14,245 nt of DNA from positions 1 to 14,245 of the forward strand of contig CAAFFL010000227.1 in assembly GCA_900762125.1 (NCBI GenBank). The letters are read 5' to 3'. Below are positions 1 to 9,600 of this stretch, one piece after another. The notes beneath the pieces were generated by a model that saw nothing but the letters and a program-made list of their open reading frames with translations, was not told the origin of the DNA and searched no databases. The translations under genes were made by a program, and so were the position numbers. The stretch comes from an uncultured Prevotella sp. GTDB lineage: Bacteria; Bacteroidota; Bacteroidia; Bacteroidales; Bacteroidaceae. Within the stretch, counting starts at the first letter, position 1. Each line of letters begins with the position of its first letter.

Positions 1-34
1 CCTACAAGGAGGCTCAACCAGAGAGAAAACAACC

Positions 35-42
35 TAACTTTG
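35..42 (+). promoter_or_regulatory. Candidate -7 element upstream of susC-like gene
   Basis: TAACTTTG matches the Bacteroidota -7 consensus TAnnTTTG exactly and lies 30 bases before the SusC start. No TTG/TTTG is present 19-21 bases upstream, where the -33 element would be. This fits a promoter that needs an activator, as expected for a PUL operon controlled by a SusR-type protein, but a short motif can occur by chance. Confidence 0.4.
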
Positions 43-72
43 CAACCGGAAACATTTAAAACCTAATAATTT

Positions 73-3072
73 ATGAACGCATTCAAAAGAAGATTATCCC
101 GCCAGATCCTCGTCTGCCTCGCAGCGCTGGCAGTACCCGCGACACTGATGGCCCAGAGCCAGAAGGTGCACGGCACCGTGAAGGATGCCACCGGTGAGCC
201 CATCATGGGCGCCACGGTGATGCAACAAGGAACCAGCAATGGTACTGTCACCGACCTCGATGGCCACTTCACCATCACCGTGCCTGCTGATGGCAGCCTC
301 ACCTTTTCTTATATGGGCTTCAAGACCCAGAAACTGAAGGTCGCAGGACAGACCGACCTGCAGGTGGTGATGCAGGAGAACAGTCAGCAAATCAATGAGG
401 TCGTCGTCATTGGCTACGGTACGATGCGCAAGTCGGACCTCACCGGTGCCGTCGGCTCCCTCTCCAACAAACAGTTGAAGGACGCCCCAGTGGCGAATAT
501 CGGTCAGGCCATGCAGGGCAAGGTTGCCGGTCTGCAGGTCGTCGATGCCGGTAAGCCGGGCGACAATGTCAACATCAAGATCCGCGGCTTGGGATCCATC
601 AACAACTGCGATCCCCTCATCGTCATCGACGGCGTGCCTACCGATCTCGGTCTCTCAAGTCTGAACACCGCCGACATCGAGCGTCTCGACGTCCTCAAGG
701 ATGCCTCTGCCACCGCTATCTACGGTTCGCGTGGTGCCAATGGCGTCATCATGATCACCACCCGCCGTGGCAAGAGCGGACAAGGTCAGTTGTCGCTGAG
801 CGTCAACTATGCCGTCCAGCACGCGATGAACATCCCCGACATGCTTGATGCCGCAGGCTATGCCTCGCTAAGCAATGACATGCTCAGCGCAGCGGGCATG
901 GAGACCAACCCCGCCTGGAGCGACCCGTCGAAGCTCACCACGAGCACCGACTGGATGGACGAGCTGCTCCACACCGGCACGATGGCCAACTATGCCCTGA
1001 GCTACGCTGGTGGCAATGATACCTCACATTATTATGTTGCTGGCGGCTACTTCCATCAGAAAGGTATCGTCCGCAGCGTCGACTACCAGCGCTTCAACGT
1101 GCAGGTGAACACCGATGCACAGGTGCGCCCGTGGCTGAAGTTCATGGAGAACCTCACCCTCAGCAGCGACCGCAAGACGCAGGGTAGCTACAGCATTGGC
1201 GACGCCCTCCACGCCCTGCCCGTCTTCGCCGTGAAGGATGAGAACGGTCAGTGGACCGGTCCCGAGGGCAACTCCACCTGGTACGGCTCCACCCGCAACC
1301 CCATCGGTTCCCTCTACACCGACCGTCAGAAGACCAATGGCTACAATGTCTTGGGCAACATCTCCGGTGAGGTCACCTTCACGAAGTGGCTGAAGTTCAA
1401 GTCGACCCTCGGCCTCGACGCTAAGTTCTGGTACTACGACAACTTCACCCCGCGGTATGCGTGGAAGCCCATCCCCACCGAGCAGAGCTCCCGCTACAAT
1501 GGTGACAACCGCTCGTTCACCTATCTGTGGGATAACTATTTCACCTTCGACCACACCTTTGCCAAGAAACATCACGTCAGCCTGATGGCTGGTACGTCTG
1601 CCCAGTGGAACAAATACAAGTACTTCAACGGTCAGATGAACGGCTTCGCCTTCGAGGGTGTCCACGAGATGGACAATGGCAAGACGATGTACTCCATGGG
1701 CGGTAACACCACCGAGTGGTCCCTCTTCTCGTATATGGCTCGTGCCAACTACGACTACGCCAACCGTTACCTCCTCACCGCCACGCTGCGTCGTGATGGC
1801 AGCAGCCGCTTTGGCAGCAACCAGCGCTGGGGTACGTTCCCTTCCGCCTCTGCCGCCTGGCGTGTGTCGGAGGAGTCATGGTTCCCGAAGAGCCAGTGGC
1901 TCAGCGACCTGAAGGTGCGCGTGGGCTATGGCGTCACCGGTAGCCAGGCCAGCGTGTCCAACTATGGCTATCTGCCCACATACGCCACCAGCGTCTATCC
2001 CTTCGGTCACAGCGGTGAGGAGCATAGCGCCCTCGTCGCTCTCACCCTTGCCAATCCCAACATCCACTGGGAGGAGGTGCACCAGACCAATGTTGGTTTC
2101 GATGCCGTGCTCCTCGACGGTCGCATGAATCTCTCTGTCGATGCCTACGTGAAGAACACCAGCGACATGCTGGTCAAGGCCTCCATTCCCATCACCTCCG
2201 GCTTTGAGGACACCAGCACGACCTACACCAATGCCGGTAAGGTGCAGAACCAGGGCGTCGAGCTTCAGCTCCACACCGTGAACCTCAAAGGCACGTTGGG
2301 CTGGCAGTCGGACCTCGTGGTGACCTACAACAAGAACAAGATCAAGAGTCTGAACAGCAAGGTGCCTTATTATATTAATCAGATCAACAACTCCTACGTG
2401 ACGATGCTCGCCAACGACTATCCCATCAACGTCTTCTACGGCTACGTCACCGACGGCATCTTCCAGAACAGTCAGGAGGTGGAGGCCCACGCCGTGCAGG
2501 CTGGCGCCGAGCCTGGTGACATCCGCTTCAAGGACCTCAACCACGACGGCGTCATCAACGACGGCGACCGCACCGTCATCGGCAACCCCAATCCGACGTG
2601 GCTCTACTCGCTCAACAACACCTTCGACTACCGTGGCTTCGAGCTCGGCATCTATTTCCAGGGTGTTGGCGGTAACAAGATCTTCAATGCCAACGACATT
2701 GACCTGACGGGTATGTCCGCCGCTTACAACCAGACCACCGACGTGCTCAGTCGCTGGCGCGGCGAGGGCACAAGCACCAGTATGCCGCGTGCCGTCTATG
2801 GCGACCCGAACCAGAACACACGCGTCAGCGACCGCTATGTCCACTCCGGTTCCTACCTCCGCCTGAAGACCCTCTCGCTGTCGTACAACATTCCCGAGCA
2901 GTGGGCCAAGGCCATCTTCCTCCAGGGCGCCCGTCTGACCTTCTCTTGCGAGAATGTCTTCACCATCACCGGCTATGACGGTTTCGACCCAGAGGTAGAC
3001 ATCAACGGCATCGACGCCTCGCGCTATCCCATCTCGCGGACGTTCAACTTCGGTCTGAACCTCAACTTCTAA
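73..3072 (+). CDS. susC-like: SusC-like TonB-dependent outer-membrane transporter
   Basis: Outer-membrane TonB-dependent channel that imports oligosaccharides together with its SusD lid. The 999-residue product is a normal length for SusC. A signal peptide covers about residues 1-27 (basic start, hydrophobic core, LMA|QSQ). A carboxypeptidase-regulatory-like beta-sandwich follows at about 31-103 (HGTVKDATGEPIMGATV). The SusC hallmark NEVVVIGYGT lies at about 108-117. The plug domain ends with DVLKDASATAIYGSRGANG at about 207-225, and the rest is a 22-strand-type barrel ending in the aromatic terminus FGLNLNF. It is the first gene of the operon, 51 bases before susD. The start at 73 gives the full signal peptide. 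No Shine-Dalgarno precedes it; the leader is A/T-rich, as usual in Bacteroidota. Substrate is inferred from the neighbouring GH66 genes, not from this sequence. Confidence 0.97.
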   Translation: MNAFKRRLSRQILVCLAALAVPATLMAQSQKVHGTVKDATGEPIMGATVMQQGTSNGTVTDLDGHFTITVPADGSLTFSYMGFKTQKLKVAGQTDLQVVMQENSQQINEVVVIGYGTMRKSDLTGAVGSLSNKQLKDAPVANIGQAMQGKVAGLQVVDAGKPGDNVNIKIRGLGSINNCDPLIVIDGVPTDLGLSSLNTADIERLDVLKDASATAIYGSRGANGVIMITTRRGKSGQGQLSLSVNYAVQHAMNIPDMLDAAGYASLSNDMLSAAGMETNPAWSDPSKLTTSTDWMDELLHTGTMANYALSYAGGNDTSHYYVAGGYFHQKGIVRSVDYQRFNVQVNTDAQVRPWLKFMENLTLSSDRKTQGSYSIGDALHALPVFAVKDENGQWTGPEGNSTWYGSTRNPIGSLYTDRQKTNGYNVLGNISGEVTFTKWLKFKSTLGLDAKFWYYDNFTPRYAWKPIPTEQSSRYNGDNRSFTYLWDNYFTFDHTFAKKHHVSLMAGTSAQWNKYKYFNGQMNGFAFEGVHEMDNGKTMYSMGGNTTEWSLFSYMARANYDYANRYLLTATLRRDGSSRFGSNQRWGTFPSASAAWRVSEESWFPKSQWLSDLKVRVGYGVTGSQASVSNYGYLPTYATSVYPFGHSGEEHSALVALTLANPNIHWEEVHQTNVGFDAVLLDGRMNLSVDAYVKNTSDMLVKASIPITSGFEDTSTTYTNAGKVQNQGVELQLHTVNLKGTLGWQSDLVVTYNKNKIKSLNSKVPYYINQINNSYVTMLANDYPINVFYGYVTDGIFQNSQEVEAHAVQAGAEPGDIRFKDLNHDGVINDGDRTVIGNPNPTWLYSLNNTFDYRGFELGIYFQGVGGNKIFNANDIDLTGMSAAYNQTTDVLSRWRGEGTSTSMPRAVYGDPNQNTRVSDRYVHSGSYLRLKTLSLSYNIPEQWAKAIFLQGARLTFSCENVFTITGYDGFDPEVDINGIDASRYPISRTFNFGLNLNF

Positions 3073-3082
3073 CAACAGTTCA

Positions 3083-3117
3083 TCCCTATAACGACTAGTT
3101 AATTCCCATAACGACAT
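3083..3117 (+). repeat. Direct repeat in the susC-susD gap
   Basis: ATAACGAC occurs at 3088-3095 and 3108-3115, exactly 20 bases apart, with similar flanking bases (TCCCT and TTCCC upstream). The copies fill most of the 51-base gap between the SusC stop and the SusD start. A local duplication is the simplest cause; binding sites two helical turns apart are possible. Confidence 0.4.
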
Positions 3118-3123
3118 AGCAAT

Positions 3124-4619
3124 ATGAAACTACATAAGATCATCCTTATCCAACTGGCCGCCGTCCTCACCCTTGCGTCGTGTGGTGACGACTTCCTGAC
3201 CAAGACGCCGAAGAATGCCGTCGACCCGAACATGCCGATGAGCGACTCGGTGGTCATCGCCATGGCCAACGCCTGCTACCGTCCGTTGCAGTCGTCGAAC
3301 CTCTATAACCAACGCATCTGGGGCCTCGACATCGTCGCCGGCAACAGCAATGTGGGTGCCGGTGGTGGCACCGACGGTCTGGAGACCGTGCAGGCCGCTA
3401 ACTTCGTCGCGGGCAGCGACAACGGCATGGCCCTCTACATGTGGCGCTCGCCCTGGGTGGGCATCGGCCAGTGCAACACCCTCATCGCCAGTCTGGAGGC
3501 TAATGGCTACGAGGCTGGCTCCGTGCAGGAGCGCGCCCTCGGCGAGGCACTGTTCCTCCGCTCCCACTACTATTTCCTCCTCGTGCGTCTCTTCGGTGGC
3601 GTACCCTTGCGCACCGCACCCTTCCAGCCCGGTGACAACACCGATATCGCTCGTGCATCGAAGGACGACACCTACCGCCTCATCATGAGCGACTGCCAGC
3701 GGGCCATCGACATCCTGCCTGCCAAGCGCGACTACGACGATAGCAATGTGGGCCGTGCCTGCCGTGACGCCGCCCTGACGCAGATGGCCGAGATTTATCT
3801 CACCCTGGCGCCCCAGCATCCCGCCTACTATGAGCATGTCGTCAACCTCTGCGACTCTGTCACCGCCCTGGGCTACGACCTCGGCCAGTGCACCTACGCC
3901 GGCAACTTCGACGCCACGGTCAACAATGGTCCTGAGTCGATCTTCGAGGTGCAGTATTCCGGCAACACCAAGTACGACTTCTGGGGCAACAACCCGCAGA
4001 GCAGCTGGCTCTCCACCTTCATGGCTCCCCGCAACTCCGGCTTCGTCGCTGGTGGCTATGGCTGGAACCAGCCCACACAGGAGTTCGTCGACCAGTATGA
4101 GGACGGCGACCTGCGCAAGGACCTCACCGTGTTCTATCAGGGTTGTCCCGACTATGAGGGCAAGCCCTACAAGAGCAGCTACTCCAACACCGGCTACAAT
4201 GTCCGGAAGTTCCTTGTCTCGAAGAGCATCTCACCGGAGTATAATACCAGTCCTGCCAACTTCGTCGTCTACCGTTATGCCGACGTGCTACTGATGAAGG
4301 CCGAGGCCCTCAACGAGCTGGGACGCACCACCGAGGCCTACGAATCCCTTAACATCGTACGCCGCCGTGCCGGCCTGTCCGACGTGAAAGGCCTCTCCCA
4401 GAGCGACCTGCGCGAGAAGATCATCCACGAGCGCCGCATCGAGCTCGCCTTCGAAGGCCGTCGCTGGTTCGACCTCATCCGCCTGGGCGATGGCACGTAC
4501 GCCATCAACTTCCTCCCTCCATCGGCAAGAGCAATGCCACCAAGGAACGCCTGCTCTTCCCCATCCCGCAGACGGAGATGGATGCCAACCATGCCATGAC
4601 GCAGAACCCCGGATACTAA
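3124..4619 (+). CDS. susD-like: SusD-like glycan-binding lipoprotein, frameshifted near C terminus
   Basis: Surface lipoprotein that caps SusC and binds the incoming glycan. The signal peptide ends in a lipobox at Cys20 (LTLASC) followed by GDDFL, an acidic Bacteroidota surface-export pattern. The SusD core is clear: LFLRSHYYFLLVRLFGGVPL at about 142-161, then YADVLLMKAEALNELG and the HERRIELAFEGRRWFDLIR block near the C terminus. As written, frame 1 runs to a stop at 4597-4599 and its last ~26 residues are nonsense (PSARAMPPRNACSS...). From 4518 the third frame reads SIGKSNATKERLLFPIPQTE and ends in TQNPGY at a stop at 4617-4619, which is the standard SusD ending. Adding one C to the run at 4515-4517 restores a 498-residue protein. 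It is 27 bases upstream of the SusF-like gene. The frameshift is either an assembly error or a recent mutation. Confidence 0.95.
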
Positions 4620-4646
4620 TATTTATAACAATAAACAGAGACAACA

Positions 4647-6136
4647 ATGAAAACAAAGATATTCACCCTGATTGCCCTCGTGCTCGGCTTCACGTTTGCC
4701 GCCTGCACCGATCAGGACTATGAGGAGACCAGCAAGGGCGACAATGAGTTGGCCCTGACCCTCTCGCAAGGCACGCAGGTGCTGCAGGAGATCAACCATG
4801 CCAGCGACGCCGTGACCATGTCGTGGACCACCGGCAGCAACTATGGCAGTGGCTCCCGTATCTACTACAAGCTGGAGCTCGCCCCCGCGGGCTCGTCATT
4901 CGCCGCGCCGTATGTCGCCGTCGACAGTGCCGTGCAGGTCTACACCTGGAGCGCCAACGAGGAGAACCTCAACAACCTCATTCTCGACAAGTTTGGCGGT
5001 CAGAGCGGGCAGCCCGTGACCCTTGAGGCCCGCGTCAGCGCCTACGCCGAGGGTGCCGCCGTGCAGCAGGCCACCCAGACGTTCACCGTCACACCCTACG
5101 AGCCGGTGACCACCACGCTCTACATCATCGGTAGTGCCACGCAGACTGGTTGGAGCGCCGACAATGCAGAGGCCCTCACCCGTACTGACAATGGCCACTT
5201 CACCTGGGAGGGATACCTCAATCCCGGCACGTTCAAGTTCATCACCACCCGCGGACAGTTCCTTCCGTCCTACAACCGCGATGGCAGTGACGACCGCCTC
5301 GTGCTCCGCTCCGCGACAGTCAGCCCGACGACCAGTGGGCCATCAGCGAGCGCCACTACTACAAGATGCAGTTAAACCTCCTCGACAGCACCATTGTCAT
5401 GACCGAGGCCGAGGGCGCCAAGCCTGCCTACGACCAGCTGTTCTTCATCGGTGGCATGACCTCGTGGAACTTTGTCGAGATGACGCGCGACGCCCTCGAT
5501 CCGTTCCTCTTCCGCTATGGCCGCATGTTCACCGAGGGCGGCGAGTTCAAGTTCGGCACCGCCCAGGGCAGTTGGGAAAACATGTACAAGGCTACCGTCG
5601 ACAATGCCGCCTACACTGACCAGCGCATGTCGCTCGTCAAGGGCTTCGATCCCGACCACAAGTGGTATCTGAACAATGACGAGGCTGGCAAGGCCTATAA
5701 GATCTGCGTCGACATCCGCACTGGCGCTGAGCGCATGATGATGCGCGAGTTCACGCCCTACCAGGGCATCTGGCTCGTTGGCGACGCCACGCCCAATGGC
5801 TGGGATCTGGGCAATGCCACTGCCATGCAGGCCACCGACAGTCCTTACATCTTCACCTGGACAGGCCAGCTCAATGCCGGCGAGATGAAGTTCTCGTGCG
5901 ACAAGCAGAGCGACTGGAACGGCGCGTGGTTCCTCTGTGGCAACGGCAACGATGTGGCACCGACAGGTACCACGGAGCCCATGCTCTTTGTCGACAAGTC
6001 GTCCGACGACTTCAAGGCACAGTACCTCGACACCGACATCGGTGGCGTAGACCAGAAGTGGAAGATCACGCAGTCGGGTACCTACACCATCACCCTCAAC
6101 CAACTGGAGGAGACGGTGACCATCGTGAAACAGTAG
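4647..6136 (+). CDS. susF-like: SusE/SusF-like outer-membrane glycan-binding lipoprotein, frameshifted in the middle
   Basis: Surface glycan-binding lipoprotein of the SusE/SusF family; it helps hold the polymer at the cell surface. Lipobox FAAC with Cys20 is followed by TDQDYEE, an acidic surface-export signal. An N-terminal SusE-like Ig domain spans about residues 35-148. Three starch-binding-like domains follow, beginning TLYIIGSATQTGW (about 157), QLFFIGGMTSW, and GIWLVGDATPNGWD. The first reading frame (4647-5375) ends shortly after VLRS with nonsense. The second frame continues from 5312 with RDSQPDDQWAISERHYYKM and runs to a stop at 6134-6136. One extra C in the CC at 5311-5312 joins them into about 496 residues, close to SusF. 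As written, only the first binding domain would be made, unless the ATG at 5366 restarts translation; that product would have no signal peptide. The specific ligand is inferred as alpha-1,6-glucan from the operon. Confidence 0.9.
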
Positions 6137-6173
6137 ACAACAAGGTAATAAAACGAAGCATAAATCAACAACA

Positions 6174-7952
6174 ATGATGAATACGAAATATCTCTTCCTG
6201 GCCGCCCTGGCCGTTGCCCATATCTCGTGCAGCAGTGACGACGACATCAACCCTTCGGCCGGTTTCCCCACGACGGTGCTCACGCCGAAGACCACCGTCA
6301 GCGAGGGTCTCGACATGACGCTTGCCACCGACAAGGCCATCTACGCCCCCGGCGAGACGGTGACGTTCACGCTCAGTGGCTCGGCCAGCGGCCTGAAGGT
6401 ACGCTACCGCCAGGGCTGTGACGTCGTAGCCACCGAGGCCCTCAGCGGTAACACCTGGACGTGGACAGCACCCTCCACCGACGGCCGCGGCTATCTGGTC
6501 GACGTCTATGCCGACAACAATGGGCCGGAGACCATCCACGCCACCATCGGCGTCGACGTGTCCAGCTCGTGGGCGCTCTATCCCCGCTACGGCTTTGTCT
6601 CCGACTATGGCTCCGATAAGACTTCGGCGGTCATCAGCCGGGAGGCCGCCCAGCTCAACCGTTACCACATCAATGGTGTGCAGTTCTACGACTGGCAGTA
6701 CAAACATCACCGGCCGGCCCCCGTCGACGATCAGGGCAACCTGCTCGCGACCTATACCGACATTGCCAACCGCACGCTACAGACCAGTGTGGTGAAGGGC
6801 TACATCAGTGCCCTGCATGGCCGTGGCATGAAGACGATGTTCTACAACCTCTGCTACGGTGCCCTTGACGACGCGCAGCAGGATGGCGTCAGCGACCGCT
6901 GGATGATGTACAACAACACCGCCCACTCGGATGTGCGCAAGCTCGACATGGCCGACTCGTGGAAGAGCGACATCTACCTCACCAACCCCGGCGACGCCGC
7001 CTGGCAGCAGTATATGGCCCAGCGCATCCGCGAGGTGTACCAGCACTTCGACTTCGATGGCTTCCACACCGACCAGCTGGGCGACCAGGGTGCCGTCTAC
7101 GACTACTATGGCAGTCTGCTCAATCTGAAGAATGGCTTCCGTACCTTCCTCAACACGATGAAGGCCGATGAGCCACAGAAGAGCCTCGTGATGAATGCCG
7201 TGGCCAACTATGGCAGTAAGGATATCCTCAGCTCGGGCGCCGTCGACTTCGCCTACTGTGAGCTCTGGGATGGCGAAGGCTCGTTTGCCGACCTCCACGA
7301 AGCCATCAAGAACAACAACAGCTATAGCAAGGGCACACGGCGCACGGTGCTTGCCGCCTACATGAACTACCGCAACGCCATGCCGACCTTCAACACGCCC
7401 GGTGTGCTGCTCACCGACGCGGCCATCTTTGCCCTCGGCGGCAGCCACATCGAGCTCAGTGGCGACCACATGCTCTACTCAGAGTATTTCCCTGATAAAG
7501 ATAAACAGATGGATGCCACGCTACAGTCGGCCATCGTCAACTACTACGACTTCATGACGGCCTACGAGGATCTGCTGCGTGGCGAGGGTTACGAGACGAC
7601 GGCCGATGTCTACAGTGGTGCCGACAGCGTCAGCATCAACCAGTGGCCACCGCGCATGGGCTCCGTCGCAGCCTATGCCCGTCAGAGTGGCAATCGACTG
7701 GCCGTGCAGCTACTCAACTTCCGTCAGGCCAACAGTCTCTCATGGCGTGACCTCAATGGCACACAGCCCGAGCCGACGCTGCTGCGCAACCTGCCTCTGC
7801 GCGTCAAAGCACCCGGCGCTCACCGCGTGTGGGTGGCTACGCCCGACTACCTCGGTGGCGTGCCTCAGGAGCTCAACTTCGAGCAACAGGGCGACTATGT
7901 CACCATCAACCTTCCCGTGCTGAAGTATTGGACGATGGTGGTGATAGAGTGA
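6174..7952 (+). CDS. GH66 family endo-dextranase lipoprotein (first copy)
   Basis: Glycoside hydrolase family 66: endo-cleavage of alpha-1,6 linkages in dextran with retention, sometimes with cyclisation. The product is 592 residues. A lipobox (AHISC, Cys19) is followed by SSDDD, a strong acidic surface-export signal, so it probably faces outside. An N-terminal beta-sandwich occupies about 45-130. The (beta/alpha)8 domain starts near YPRYGFVSDYG and contains HINGVQFYDWQYKHH at about 165-179. Likely nucleophile is Asp300 in GFHTDQLGD and likely acid/base is Glu363 in AYCELWDG; their spacing fits the family. A C-terminal beta domain ends in YWTMVVIE. No carbohydrate-binding-module insert like that of cyclodextran-forming members is evident, so a plain dextranase is more likely. 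It follows the SusF-like gene by 37 bases and is the last gene of the first operon. It is a paralogue of the gene at 11861. Confidence 0.94.
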   Translation: MMNTKYLFLAALAVAHISCSSDDDINPSAGFPTTVLTPKTTVSEGLDMTLATDKAIYAPGETVTFTLSGSASGLKVRYRQGCDVVATEALSGNTWTWTAPSTDGRGYLVDVYADNNGPETIHATIGVDVSSSWALYPRYGFVSDYGSDKTSAVISREAAQLNRYHINGVQFYDWQYKHHRPAPVDDQGNLLATYTDIANRTLQTSVVKGYISALHGRGMKTMFYNLCYGALDDAQQDGVSDRWMMYNNTAHSDVRKLDMADSWKSDIYLTNPGDAAWQQYMAQRIREVYQHFDFDGFHTDQLGDQGAVYDYYGSLLNLKNGFRTFLNTMKADEPQKSLVMNAVANYGSKDILSSGAVDFAYCELWDGEGSFADLHEAIKNNNSYSKGTRRTVLAAYMNYRNAMPTFNTPGVLLTDAAIFALGGSHIELSGDHMLYSEYFPDKDKQMDATLQSAIVNYYDFMTAYEDLLRGEGYETTADVYSGADSVSINQWPPRMGSVAAYARQSGNRLAVQLLNFRQANSLSWRDLNGTQPEPTLLRNLPLRVKAPGAHRVWVATPDYLGGVPQELNFEQQGDYVTINLPVLKYWTMVVIE

Positions 7953-9600
7953 TGACCGTGCAGAGCTTGCGGACATGCTCCTCAAAGGCGTCCTTGTCCA
8001 GCGCCCGCGTCTTCATCGCCGACCGATAGTTGTACACCGTCTGGGGTGAGGCAAAGAGCAGGTTACTGATCTCGCTGCTCTCCTTCACGCCCAGACGGAT
8101 GAGGGCAAAGATGCGCAGCTCCGTCGTCAGCGACCCTTCCTTCTTCAGCACAACCTGCTTGTCGGGTTGCAGCAGGGCATTAAACTCTGATACAAAGTCA
8201 GGGTAGAGACTCAGGAATGCGTCGTCAAACTTGCGGTAGAACAATTCGGCATCCTCCTCCGACAGGCGCACCGATGTGATATGGCTCAGCAGCTCGTTCA
8301 CCTGGTTGGCTTTGATCTTCCGCTTCACCAGCGTCTGAAAGTTGGCCAGTCGCGTGATATACTTGTCACAGAGATCGATGAACAACTTTGCCAGCACCTC
8401 GAGCCGCCGGTTGGTATCCTTCAGTCGTTGGTTGGCCTGATGAAGCTGCCGATTGAGGCTTTCCTGCTGCTGGTACGACTGCTTCAGTTCGCCATTGATT
8501 TCGCGCAGCGAGTTCTTGCTCCACGACAGTCGTCGGTTCTGCCGATAGTAGAAGACCAGAAAGACGAGGAGCACCACCAGCAATGCCGACACCACGATGA
8601 TGGCGACCATCTGCAACGTGTCGCGGCTCTTCACCACGCCCTGGTATTGTTGCAGGATGGCCGGGAGATTCTGCGAGATCTCAATGATGCGCAGTCGGCT
8701 GTGGTAGAACTTGGCGTCCTCCAGTGAGGCAGAGATATAGCGCTGCGCCCGCAGCAGGTCACGGTGGCCGTCGCCACTGCACAGTTGCACGGCCAGTGTC
8801 TGCAGGGCATAGTTCTCCATCGTCAGTGCCATGGCATCGCTGATGCTGGCACGGATGAGATACTCCTCAAAGTGGTCTCCATCCTCGTCGACAGCATAGT
8901 TGCCGGCCAGGGCAAAGCACGACATCGCATAGACACGCGTGTCCTCGTTGTTGGCGGCGAGCGATTTCAGGTAGGCGGCACGAGCCTTTCGCGGATCATT
9001 ATAGATATAGGTGTAGAGCTCGCCTAGGTAATAATAGTAGTAAGGGTTTTGCCGGTCGAGGTAGGTCTCCGAGAGTCGCAGGTAGTTGTTGGCCTTGTCA
9101 CGGTAGCCACTGCTGTACTCGGTATCGACGCTGTAGTCGGCCCAGTAGCGATAGATATGAGCCAGGGTCTGATAGTAGTCGAAGCGCAACGACTCCTCCA
9201 AGGTCGATTCGTCGAGTGTCTTGATGACGCTCTCTGCCTCAACATACAGTCCGCCGATGGCCAGCAGGTCGGCATAGTGGAGAGTGTTGGCCTGCAGATA
9301 GTAGGCATTGCCAGCCTGGCGCGCCAGTTCCAGTCCCTTGCGGACATAGACCTGTGCCGAGTCGAAGTTGTAGACATAGTACTCGCGGTAGATGTCTTGC
9401 ATCAGTTTCAGCCGCAGCTGGGTGTCGTGCTCCGTGGCCAGACTCTGCTTCATCGCCGCCAACTGCTGGTTCTTCTGGGTTATGGCCGCCGGCTTTGCCG
9501 CCAGTGTGCTGTCCAGTCGTAGCAACAATGTCTCATAGTCCGCCAGCATGGGCTGAGCAAGAAGGAGTGATAGCAGTATCGTCAGTAAGGCTCTCATCAT
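7906..9600 (-). CDS. SusR-type membrane-spanning transcriptional regulator (TPR sensor, DUF6377-like, HTH)
   Basis: Predicted one-protein sensor and regulator of the locus, resembling SusR and the regulator of the B. thetaiotaomicron dextran locus. The 564-residue product has an N-terminal signal/anchor (about 1-20). An alpha-helical periplasmic region of TPR-like repeats spans about 60-310 and includes a tyrosine-rich stretch at 187-200. A single membrane segment lies at about 331-352 (VVSALLVVLLVFLVFYY). A cytoplasmic coiled coil rich in Q, N, L and R follows at about 360-402. The C-terminal regulatory domain has a LuxR-like helix-turn-helix at about 502-532 (IRLGVKESSEISNLLF, SPQTVYNYRSAMK). 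The final ~15 residues (TLSPPSSNTSAREG) are read antisense through the end of the upstream GH66 gene and are probably a non-conserved tail. It sits between the two enzyme units and diverges from GH97. Inducer unknown; an isomalto-oligosaccharide is the natural guess. Confidence 0.9.
   Translation of the reverse strand: MMRALLTILLSLLLAQPMLADYETLLLRLDSTLAAKPAAITQKNQQLAAMKQSLATEHDTQLRLKLMQDIYREYYVYNFDSAQVYVRKGLELARQAGNAYYLQANTLHYADLLAIGGLYVEAESVIKTLDESTLEESLRFDYYQTLAHIYRYWADYSVDTEYSSGYRDKANNYLRLSETYLDRQNPYYYYYLGELYTYIYNDPRKARAAYLKSLAANNEDTRVYAMSCFALAGNYAVDEDGDHFEEYLIRASISDAMALTMENYALQTLAVQLCSGDGHRDLLRAQRYISASLEDAKFYHSRLRIIEISQNLPAILQQYQGVVKSRDTLQMVAIIVVSALLVVLLVFLVFYYRQNRRLSWSKNSLREINGELKQSYQQQESLNRQLHQANQRLKDTNRRLEVLAKLFIDLCDKYITRLANFQTLVKRKIKANQVNELLSHITSVRLSEEDAELFYRKFDDAFLSLYPDFVSEFNALLQPDKQVVLKKEGSLTTELRIFALIRLGVKESSEISNLLFASPQTVYNYRSAMKTRALDKDAFEEHVRKLCTVITLSPPSSNTSAREG

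Noticed and set aside
6..12. AAGGAGG, a perfect Shine-Dalgarno-like string
   Set aside because: It is about 60 bases from the SusC start, far too distant, and these bacteria rarely use such sites.
1876..3117. 413-codon open frame on the minus strand opposite susC
   Set aside because: It lies wholly opposite a certain SusC barrel, is rich in V, G, H, A and E, and has no recognisable domain. It is a by-product of codon bias in GC-rich genes.
5366..6136. Separate gene starting at the ATG at 5366
   Set aside because: Coding similarity in this frame extends upstream of the ATG to 5312, and the product would have no signal peptide. It is the second half of the SusF-like gene.
5372..6340. 322-codon minus-strand open frame opposite the SusF-like gene
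   Set aside because: Opposite clear binding domains and the start of GH66; no domain or promoter on the minus strand.
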